A stretch of DNA of 6,083 nt from Lysobacteraceae bacterium UBA6001. GTDB taxonomy: Bacteria > Pseudomonadota > Gammaproteobacteria > Xanthomonadales > Xanthomonadaceae. Below are positions 1 through 6,083 of this stretch, piece after piece. How positions within the stretch are numbered: position 1 is the first letter of the stretch; each line of letters opens with the position of its first letter. The notes below the pieces were generated by a model. It worked only from the letters and a program-made list of their open reading frames with translations. It was not told the DNA's origin and ran no database searches. The stretch spans positions 1 to 6,083 of the forward strand of contig DJAN01000226.1 of assembly GCA_002429615.1 (NCBI GenBank). Reading direction: 5' to 3'. A program made the translations under genes and the position numbers.

Positions 1-263
1 CCGCCACCCGGCTCGCACCGGGCGCGCCGCTGGTGATCCGCACGCCGCTGGCCGGCGACCATCCGCGCGGCCGGCTGACCCGCCTGGCCGACCGGCTCGG
101 CCACCTCAGTGGCTGGATGCGCACCGCGCCACGCGACTATCCGAGCCGCGATGGCCTGCTCGCCACGCTCGCCGCGCAGGGGTTGCGCGCCGAGTGCACA
201 CCGCTCTACGGCGCTACGCCGTTCAACAACTGGCTGGTGGTCGCACGACACGCCCACGCCTGA
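1..263 (+). CDS. Probable class I SAM-dependent methyltransferase, C-terminal part only
   Basis: The gene is cut by the left edge of the window. The reading frame is open from base 3 and ends at TGA 261-263, giving 86 visible residues. Near the visible start is LAPGAPLVIRTPL, which resembles the 'L.PGG.LvIr' strand and turn (post-motif III) of class I methyltransferases. The fragment ends in PFNNWLVVAR, the type of final beta strand seen in such enzymes. The SAM-binding GxGxG motif would lie outside the window, so the substrate cannot be inferred. A basic, helical stretch (LTRLADRLGHLSGWMR) separates the two strands. The following membrane-protein gene starts 27 bases downstream on the same strand, so co-transcription is likely. 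The family call rests on fold pattern and end motif only. An origin in a lipid or aryl-polyene pathway is possible but cannot be shown here. Confidence 0.55.
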   Translation, partial: ATRLAPGAPLVIRTPLAGDHPRGRLTRLADRLGHLSGWMRTAPRDYPSRDGLLATLAAQGLRAECTPLYGATPFNNWLVVARHAHA

Positions 264-290
264 TCATCACTGCAAATCCAGGGGACCTTC

Positions 291-620
291 ATGAACACAC
301 CGATCCGGCATTCCGGCTGGGGTATCGCTTCCTTCATTCTCAGCCTGGGCAGTGGCCTGGTGCTGCTGTCGGGCATCGTGTTGGCCGGCGTGATGTCGGC
401 CAGCACCCCCGGCGGCATGGACGAAAACGCGCCGTCGACGATCCTGGTCGGACTGGTGCTGATGTTCGGGCTGCTGATGGGCCTGATCGCGCTCGCCTTC
501 TCCGTGGTCAGCCTGTTCCAGGCGCAGCGGCGGCGCGTGTTCGGCATCCTCGGCGGGGTGTTCTCGCTGGCGGCGCTGGTGCTGGTGGCGCTGCTGATGG
601 TGCTGGGCAGCCTGGCCTAG
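291..620 (+). CDS. Small three-helix membrane protein, DUF4190-like
   Basis: This 109-residue protein starts at ATG 291, preceded by a good ribosome binding site AGGGGA (280-285) five bases upstream. Three hydrophobic segments are visible at about residues 11-35, 50-75 and 83-107. The loop between the first two is acidic and Gly/Pro/Ser-rich (GGMDENAPST). The loop between the second and third carries QAQRRR. By the positive-inside rule the N terminus and second loop would be cytoplasmic and the C terminus outside. The 'GIASFILSLGSG' opening and 'RRRVFGILGGVFSL' third helix are the layout of DUF4190-type proteins, whose function is unknown. It probably belongs to the transcription unit of the methyltransferase fragment. 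Its TAG stop overlaps the stop of the convergent deacetylase gene. I am confident that it is a gene, less so about the family. Confidence 0.8.
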   Translation: MNTPIRHSGWGIASFILSLGSGLVLLSGIVLAGVMSASTPGGMDENAPSTILVGLVLMFGLLMGLIALAFSVVSLFQAQRRRVFGILGGVFSLAALVLVALLMVLGSLA

Positions 621-1423
621 GGCTGGGCCTCGGCATCCGGCAACGCCACGCGCAGGCCGCGCGCCCCCAGTTCGTCCAGCACGCCGCGCAGGATCGCCGG
701 GTTGTGGCCGTGCGCGGCGCCTTCGTGCAGCAGCACGATGGCGCCGGGCGCCAGATCGCGTGCGATGCGCGCCACGGTCTGCACCGGTTCGCAATCCACG
801 CCATCGAAGCCGCGCGCGGTCCAGGCCACGCGGCGCAGGCCGTGCGCATGCAGGGGCGCGGCGACGAACGGGTTGGTCATGCCGACCACCGAGCGGTACC
901 AGCGCGGCGGCGTGCCGGCGATGTCCGCCAGGGTGCGCTGTGCCTGGCCGATCTCACGCGCCATCGCCTTCGGGCCGAGCGCCCAGAACCAGGCCTGCGG
1001 ATGGCTGTCGCTGTGGTTGCCGAGGTCGTGCCCGCGGCGCAGGATCTCGCGTACCAGCACCGGCTGCCGGGCGGCACGCTCGCCAACCAGGAAGAACGTG
1101 GCCTTGGCGTCGTGGGCATCGAGCAGGTCGAGCATCGCCAGGGTGTCGTCGGAGGGGCCGTCGTCGATGGTCAGCCAGACCGCCTCGCCGCCGCCGGGCC
1201 GGCGCCGCACCACCGGCGCGTACAGCCGCGAGCGCGGCAGGAACACCTGGCCCATGAAGTAGGCGTGGCTGAGCAGCATCGCCGGCAGGCCGGCCATCCA
1301 GCCGTAGCGCCACCACAGCCAGACAACCAGCAGCTGCGAGGCCGCCAGCGCCCAGGCCCACAGGTGACGGGGGCGGCCGGGACGCACGGCAGCGGGGCGA
1401 TACAGTGTTTCCGGCGCAGTCAT
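617..1423 (-). CDS. Membrane-anchored polysaccharide deacetylase family (NodB-type) protein
   Basis: This 268-residue protein has a NodB homology domain at about residues 80-262. Motif 1 is TIDDGP (85-90), with the probable catalytic base D87 and metal ligand D88. Motif 2 is HSDSH (metal His 137 and 141). Motif 5 is LLHEG with H233. Motif 3, normally RPPxG, reads RSVVG (177-181), followed by MTNPF, a variant of this region. FDGVD (206-210) may stand in for motif 4. Known members remove N- or O-acyl groups from sugars of peptidoglycan, chitooligosaccharides or lipid-linked glycans; the substrate here is unknown. The N terminus carries two adjacent hydrophobic segments (about 21-40 and 42-62), flanked by basic residues on both outer sides. 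That points to a hairpin with the enzyme domain possibly on the cytoplasmic side. The ATG at 1423 was chosen because no ATG, GTG or TTG codon lies just upstream in frame; no clear Shine-Dalgarno is seen. It is transcribed divergently from the glutaredoxin gene. Confidence 0.9.
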   Translation of the reverse strand: MTAPETLYRPAAVRPGRPRHLWAWALAASQLLVVWLWWRYGWMAGLPAMLLSHAYFMGQVFLPRSRLYAPVVRRRPGGGEAVWLTIDDGPSDDTLAMLDLLDAHDAKATFFLVGERAARQPVLVREILRRGHDLGNHSDSHPQAWFWALGPKAMAREIGQAQRTLADIAGTPPRWYRSVVGMTNPFVAAPLHAHGLRRVAWTARGFDGVDCEPVQTVARIARDLAPGAIVLLHEGAAHGHNPAILRGVLDELGARGLRVALPDAEAQP

Positions 1424-1444
1424 GCCGTCATGATCGCACGCCGG

Positions 1445-1450
1445 TAGAAT
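1445..1450 (+). promoter_or_regulatory. Possible -10 element for the glutaredoxin gene
   Basis: TAGAAT matches the sigma-70 -10 consensus at five of six positions. It lies in the 58-base gap (1424-1481) between the divergent deacetylase and glutaredoxin genes. Transcription would begin near 1457, leaving a leader of about 25 bases before the ATG at 1482. No convincing -35 hexamer is seen 16-18 bases upstream: the region reads CATGCCGT and overlaps the start codon of the divergent gene. The hexamer overlaps the upstream in-frame ATG at 1449, which argues against use of that start. No clear promoter for the divergent gene is visible in the same gap. Confidence 0.35.
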
Positions 1451-1481
1451 GAGCGGTCCCACCTTTGCCGGCCGTTTCCCG

Positions 1482-2408
1482 ATGTCCCTCGACCCCGCCC
1501 TGCGCTCGCGCATCGAATCGCTGCTCCAGTCCAACCGCGTCGTCCTGTTCATGAAGGGCCAGCCCGGCATGCCGCAGTGCGGCTTCTCGGCCAAGGCGGT
1601 GGGCGTGCTCGACGGCCTGGGCGTGGAGTACGCGCACGTCAACGTGCTGGCCGACCAGGAAATCCGCGAAGGCATCAAGGCCTACGGCGACTGGCCGACC
1701 ATTCCGCAGCTCTACATCGACGGCGAACTGGTCGGCGGCAGCGACATCATCGAGCAGCTGGCCAACAGCGGTGAGCTGAGCGGCCTGCTCGGCCTGCAGG
1801 CGCCGGACCGCAGCCCGCCGAAGATCACCATCACCCCGGCCGCGGTGGAGATGCTCAAGGGCGCGCTGGCCGATGCCCCGGGCGCCTCGCTGGCGCTGTC
1901 GATCAACGCGCAGTTCCAGCCGAACTTCCAACTGGTGCCGACCGATCCGAACGCCATCGCCGCCGAATCCAACGGCCTGCGCGTGCAGTTCGACCTGTCC
2001 AGCGCGCGCCGCGCCGAAGGCGTGACCATCGACTGGGTGGACGACATGCGCGGCCGCGGCCTGGCGATCGACAACCCGAACGCGCCCAAGCCGGTGCAGG
2101 AACTGGCCGTGCGCGATGCCGCCGACCGCGTGACCGCCGGCAGCGTGATCCTGGTGGACGTGCGCCCGGCCGACGAGCGCGCCATCGCTGCGGTCAATGT
2201 GCCGTTCCGCAGCTTCGACGGCCAGGGCCGCGCCGAGCTGGAAGCGCTGCCGAAGGACACCGCCCTGGCTTTCCTGTGCCACCACGGTGGCCGCAGCCAG
2301 CAGGCTGCCGAGCAGTTCCGCGCGCAGGGTTTCACCCAGGTCTACAACGTCACCGGCGGCATTGATGCCTGGTCGGACGAAGTGGATGGCAGTGTGCCGA
2401 AGTACTGA
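1482..2408 (+). CDS. Grx4-family monothiol glutaredoxin fused to a cysteine-less A-type-like domain and a rhodanese domain
   Basis: This 308-residue protein has three parts. Residues 1-105 are a CGFS glutaredoxin: K25, active-site PQCGFS with C33, WPTIPQLY (71-78) and GGSDII (85-90) match the glutathione/[2Fe-2S]-binding pattern of Grx4/GrxD, which carry and transfer iron-sulfur clusters. Residues 114-205 resemble an IscA/HesB A-type carrier (ITITPAAVEMLK near the start, NPNAPKPVQ near the end) but contain no cysteine, so the usual three cluster ligands are missing. Residues 205-308 are a single rhodanese domain with active-site loop CHHGGRS (C266-S272), which would carry a persulfide. A plain Grx4 is about 105-115 residues, so this is a long fusion; I recall proteins of this length in xanthomonads. 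The ATG at 1482 is preferred over ATG 1449 because it begins the conserved glutaredoxin domain and the earlier ATG overlaps a likely -10 box. Neither has a clear Shine-Dalgarno. A strong terminator follows the stop codon. Confidence 0.93.
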   Translation: MSLDPALRSRIESLLQSNRVVLFMKGQPGMPQCGFSAKAVGVLDGLGVEYAHVNVLADQEIREGIKAYGDWPTIPQLYIDGELVGGSDIIEQLANSGELSGLLGLQAPDRSPPKITITPAAVEMLKGALADAPGASLALSINAQFQPNFQLVPTDPNAIAAESNGLRVQFDLSSARRAEGVTIDWVDDMRGRGLAIDNPNAPKPVQELAVRDAADRVTAGSVILVDVRPADERAIAAVNVPFRSFDGQGRAELEALPKDTALAFLCHHGGRSQQAAEQFRAQGFTQVYNVTGGIDAWSDEVDGSVPKY

Positions 2409-2427
2409 TCGGCATACGGAAGTAACG

Positions 2428-2456
2428 AAAAACGCCGCGCAAGCGGCGTTTTTTAT
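2428..2456 (+). terminator. Intrinsic terminator after the glutaredoxin gene, probably bidirectional
   Basis: A perfect inverted repeat AAAAACGCCGC (2428-2438) and GCGGCGTTTTT (2443-2453) encloses the loop GCAA, a GNRA-type tetraloop. The T-run continues to 2454, then A and T. The GC core is six base pairs. It begins 19 bases after the glutaredoxin stop. Because the left arm starts with five A, the opposite strand also gives a hairpin with a U-tract. It could therefore end transcripts of the convergent DUF924 gene, which stops at 2582. Confidence 0.9.
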
Positions 2457-2493
2457 TGGCTCCATCCGGATGGCGGGGCCGTCTGTTTTTCCG

Positions 2494-2517
2494 GTCGGGG
2501 CTGAAGCCCCTCCTACA
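2494..2517 (+). repeat. REP-like repeat, left copy
   Basis: This 24-base element has the core GGGGCTGAAGCCCC (2497-2510), a 5-bp hairpin with a TGAA loop, flanked by GTC on the left and TCCTACA on the right. It is the inverse of the element at 2554-2577, with 22 of 24 positions matching. Short extragenic palindromes of this style are common between convergent genes in xanthomonads and pseudomonads. They are normally mobilised by a RAYT (REP-associated tyrosine transposase) encoded elsewhere. No such gene is in this window, and genome copy number cannot be judged here. Confidence 0.7.
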
Positions 2518-2524
2518 GGGAACA

Positions 2525-2560
2525 TCCCACAAGGAAGAAGCGGGCGGTGGTGTTGTGGGA
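2525..2560. repeat. Inner inverted repeat between the two REP-like copies
   Basis: TCCCACAA (2525-2532) is perfectly complementary to TTGTGGGA (2553-2560), with a 20-base loop between. The right arm overlaps the first seven bases of the right REP-like copy, so this stem and the longer pairing of the two REP copies exclude each other on that arm. Confidence 0.5.
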
Positions 2561-2577
2561 GGGGCTTCAGCCTCGAC
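2554..2577 (-). repeat. REP-like repeat, right copy in inverted orientation
   Basis: Read on the minus strand this matches the left copy at 22 of 24 positions. On the plus strand the core is GGGGCTTCAGCCTC, where one base has changed so the internal hairpin is slightly weaker than in the left copy. It ends five bases beyond the stop codon of the DUF924 gene. The two copies, 36 bases apart, can form one long stem, the usual paired arrangement of REP elements. Confidence 0.7.
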
Positions 2578-2581
2578 TGGC

Positions 2582-3139
2582 TCAGCCGGCGAAGCCACCT
2601 TCGTCGAGGAACTGTTGTTCGGCCGCCGTCGTCTCCCGGCCCAGCGCCGCATTGCGATGCGGAAAGCGACCGAAGCGGCTGATGATGTCCTGGTGCATCA
2701 GCGCCCATTTGTCCGCATCTGCTTCCGGCAGGCCCTGGTGCAGCTCCACCGAGCGCGCCTGCTCCGCCAGTGCCTCGCTGTGCTCGTAAGGCAGGTAGAA
2801 GAACATACGGAGCGACGGGGCCACGTCGTAATCGAAGCCCGCCGCCACCGCACGCTTGGCGTAGTGCAGCGCCAGGCCGTCGGTGGCATACGAATGCGCG
2901 CTGCCGCGGAAGCAGTTGCGCGGAAACTGGTCGAGCAGGATCAGCAGCGCCAGCGCGCCGTCGGCGCTGTCCATCCAGTCTTCATGCTCGCGCCGCGCCG
3001 CCGCATGGTGTGCGTCCAGGAAGTGGGTGCGGAAGTTGGCATCGAACGATTCGTTGTGGCCGAACCAGCGTTCGGGCCCGGCGGTCTCCCAGAATTCCAG
3101 CACTTCGGCGATCTGCCGTGCGGTCTGCGAACGGGGCAT
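2582..3139 (-). CDS. DUF924 family protein
   Basis: This 185-residue protein matches the DUF924 pattern along its whole length. The marks are LEFWETAGPERWFG (14-27), LLDQFPRNCFRGSAH (68-82), FFYLPYEHSE (113-122) and the C-terminal RFGRFPHRNAALGRETT (155-171). The family is predicted to be alpha-helical and soluble. Its biochemical role is not established, and no signal peptide or membrane segment is seen. The ATG at 3139 was chosen: GGAG lies six bases upstream and the protein start MPRSQTARQI fits the domain. A TTG at 3157 would add six residues but has a poorer ribosome binding site. The gene is divergent from the amidohydrolase operon and converges on the glutaredoxin gene across the terminator and REP pair. 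Confidence 0.92.
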   Translation of the reverse strand: MPRSQTARQIAEVLEFWETAGPERWFGHNESFDANFRTHFLDAHHAAARREHEDWMDSADGALALLILLDQFPRNCFRGSAHSYATDGLALHYAKRAVAAGFDYDVAPSLRMFFYLPYEHSEALAEQARSVELHQGLPEADADKWALMHQDIISRFGRFPHRNAALGRETTAAEQQFLDEGGFAG

Positions 3140-3217
3140 CGGCGGCTCCGGTGACAAGGGGCGCCCAGCATGCCGGCGGACCTGTTAGCGCGCCGCGCAC
3201 ACCCTGTCTTCCGGGGC

Positions 3218-3246
3218 TTGGCAACCCGGCGACGCTGCTCTAGCGT
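3218..3246 (+). promoter_or_regulatory. Probable sigma-70-type promoter of the amidohydrolase operon
   Basis: TTGGCA (3218-3223, five of six matches to the -35 consensus) is followed after exactly 17 bases by TAGCGT (3241-3246, three of six matches to the -10 consensus). Transcription would start around 3253, giving a leader of roughly 30 bases with GGGGA (3270-3274) seven bases before the ATG at 3282. It sits in the 142-base gap between the divergent DUF924 and amidohydrolase genes. TTGCCA on the opposite strand overlaps the same place (3224-3219), but no good -10 follows it on that strand. Confidence 0.45.
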
Positions 3247-3281
3247 GAAGGCAAGCTTCCAGCTCTCCCGGGGACAACCTG

Positions 3282-4678
<1,397 letters not shown>

Positions 4679-4682
<4 letters not shown>

Positions 4683-5938
4683 ACCGCCTGGCCACCGCCC
4701 TGCTCGCCACCCTCGCCCTGCTCGCCGGCCCCGCCGTCGCGCAGGACCTGCTGGTCCGCGACGCGACCGTGCATACCGCCACCGCGCAGGGCACGCTGCA
4801 GCACGCCGACGTGCTGGTCCGCGACGGCATCATCCGCGCCATCGGCCCGGCGCTCACCGCGCCGGCGGGTGCCGTGGTCGTCGAGGCCCACGGCCGTCCG
4901 CTGACGCCGGCATTCTTTGGCGGTATCACCGAAATCGGCATCGAAGAGGTGTCCGGCGAGGAGGAGACCGTCGACAGCGGCCTGAAGCTGCACGAGCAGC
5001 CGATGCGCCCGGAGTTCGACGTCACCCTCGCCTACAACCCCGACTCGGTGCTGGTGCCGGTCGCGCGCGTGGAAGGCATCGGCTTCACCGCGCTCGGCGC
5101 GACCACCGAGGGCGCCTTCATCGCCGGACAGGGTGGCGTGGTGCGGCTGGACGGCAGCCCCGACCCGCTCGGACCGCGCGCCTTGTTCATCCGTATTGGC
5201 GCCGCCGCCGCGGAACTGACCGGCAATTCGCGCGCCGCGCAGTGGATGCTGCTCGACCAGCTGGTGGACGAAGCACGCGGCCGCGTGCCGCTGGATTCGC
5301 CGCACGCGCTGCTCACGCCGGCCGGCCGCGCCACGCTGGCGCGCTACCTCGCCGGCAACGGCCGCATTGTGGTGCAGGTCGAACGCGCCGCCGACATCCG
5401 CCAGCTGGTTCGCTGGGCGCAGCGCGAGAAGGTGCGCATCGCCATCGCCGGTGGCAGCGAGGCGTGGAAGCTGGCGCCGTTGCTGGCGCAGGCGCAGGTG
5501 CCGGTATTGGTGGATGCGCTGGCGGACCTGCCGGCCAACTTCGACCAGGTCGGCGCGACGCTGGAGAATGCCGCGCGCCTGCACGCCGCCGGCGTGGCGG
5601 TGAGCTTCAGCCAGTCCAACGACGCCTCGCACAACGCGCGCAAGCTGCGCCAGCTGGCCGGCAATGCCGTGGCCCATGGCCTGCCGTGGGAGGCCGGGCT
5701 GGCCGGCATGACCCGCGTGCCGGCGGAGATCTTCGGCGTGTCGGCGCAGATCGGCAGCATCGCGGTGGGCAAGCGTGCCGACCTGGTGCTGTGGGATGGC
5801 GACCCGCTCGACGTGGCGCATTACGCCGAACAGGTCTGGCTGGGCGGCCGGGCGATGCCGATGCGCTCGCGCCAGACCGAGCTGCGCGACCGCTACATGG
5901 CCACGCCGACCGCGCTGCCGCGCGCCTATTCGCACTGA
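4679..5938 (+). CDS. Secreted amidohydrolase-like protein lacking the metal-binding histidines (probable pseudoenzyme)
   Basis: This 419-residue protein starts at GTG 4679 behind a very strong ribosome binding site. A signal peptide is clear (MNR, hydrophobic core, then GPAVAQD), with likely cleavage after A21. The body is a paralogue of the upstream amidohydrolase. It keeps the beta-sandwich start (LLVRDATVHTATAQG), the LTP turn (75-77) and the C-terminal signature GSIAVGKRADLVLWDGDPL (359-377). By-eye alignment shows the catalytic metal site is lost: HxH is I83 and E85 (in FFGGITEIG), the third His is Q233 (VVQVERAADI) and the fourth is G258. The Asp ligand position is kept as D315. An acidic stretch follows the lost HxH (EEVSGEEE, 89-96). 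It could be a structural or regulatory partner of the upstream enzyme, or an enzyme with a different site. It is translationally coupled to that gene and followed after 20 bases by another exported protein. Confidence 0.9.
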
Positions 5939-5958
5939 AGCTTCTGACCGGAACCCCT

Positions 5959-6083
5959 ATGCGCCTGCCTGCTTCGATTGTGCTGACCTCCCTGCTGCTA
6001 GCCCTCGCCGGGCCTGCCTGCGCCGCCGACACCGCCCCCACCGCCACGGCCGGCGCGCCTGCCGGCGGTACCGAGGCAGATCG
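5959..6083 (+). CDS. N-terminal part of an exported protein, function unknown
   Basis: The gene is cut by the right edge; 41 codons are visible from ATG 5959. GGAA (5950-5953) lies five bases upstream as a ribosome binding site. The start MRLPASIVLTSLLLALAG followed by PACA and ADTAPT is a signal peptide with likely cleavage after the ACA at residue 22. No glycine, alanine or serine stands just before the lone Cys in the order needed for a lipobox, so a lipoprotein is not indicated. The mature start is a low-complexity Ala/Thr/Pro/Gly stretch, a common linker after cleavage. Only 20 bases separate it from the preceding stop, with no terminator, so it is probably the third gene of the export operon. 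Nothing seen identifies a family. Confidence 0.75.
   Translation, partial: MRLPASIVLTSLLLALAGPACAADTAPTATAGAPAGGTEAD

Noticed and set aside
194..1447. Long plus-strand open frame across the membrane-protein gene and opposite the deacetylase
   Set aside because: The composition is Arg/Ala/Gly-rich. The deacetylase motifs on the minus strand and the membrane protein in another frame explain the region.
2486..2517. T-run next to the left REP-like hairpin as a second terminator
   Set aside because: The T-run precedes the hairpin on the plus strand and would be an A-run after it on the minus strand, so it fits a terminator in neither direction.
1428..2708. Long minus-strand open frame opposite the glutaredoxin fusion
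   Set aside because: It runs through a terminator and the REP-like repeats and has no motif, while the plus strand encodes an unmistakable CGFS glutaredoxin.
3140..3157. TTG start giving six extra residues to the DUF924 protein
   Set aside because: The ATG at 3139 has GGAG at six-base spacing and fits the domain start; the TTG has a weaker upstream site.
3211..3229. Short inverted repeat CCGGG/CCCGG near the operon promoter as a possible operator
   Set aside because: Five base pairs of pure G/C with a nine-base gap are expected by chance in this DNA, and no known regulator site is matched.

Overview
The window looks like chromosomal DNA of a gamma-proteobacterium of the Xanthomonadaceae/Lysobacteraceae (Xanthomonas, Stenotrophomonas, Pseudoxanthomonas, Luteimonas or Lysobacter type). 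The grounds are very high G+C with strong third-position bias, a 308-residue Grx4-family glutaredoxin carrying extra domains as I remember it from this family, a DUF924 protein, and a pair of inverted REP-like repeats built on a GGGGCTGAAGCCCC core. The genus is an inference. I see no transposase, prophage, tRNA, rRNA or CRISPR array.

Layout from left to right. (1) 1-263 (+) is the C-terminal end of a probable SAM-dependent methyltransferase. (2) 291-620 (+) is a small three-helix membrane protein resembling DUF4190. (3) 617-1423 (-) is a membrane-anchored NodB-type polysaccharide deacetylase. It converges on the previous gene, and both stop codons lie in one palindromic CTAG. (4) 1482-2408 (+) is a three-domain protein: CGFS glutaredoxin, an A-type-carrier-like domain without cysteines, and a rhodanese domain. 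It is followed by a strong intrinsic terminator and the REP-like pair. (5) 2582-3139 (-) is a DUF924 protein. (6) From 3282 onward (+) there is an export operon: a secreted amidohydrolase (3282-4682), an overlapping secreted amidohydrolase-like protein (4679-5938), and the start of a third secreted protein (5959 to the edge).

The most interesting unit is the amidohydrolase pair. The upstream protein keeps the metal ligands of a COG1228/imidazolonepropionase-like enzyme (HxH, two further His, one Asp). In the downstream paralogue all four His are replaced and only the Asp remains, although the rest of the fold signature is kept. A 4-bp GTGA overlap and a nine-base perfect Shine-Dalgarno sequence couple the two genes. 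This suggests a catalytic subunit with a pseudoenzyme partner in the periplasm, which is an inference. The second item is the glutaredoxin fusion, whose only two cysteines are the glutaredoxin and rhodanese active-site residues. The remaining genes look like ordinary housekeeping or accessory genes.
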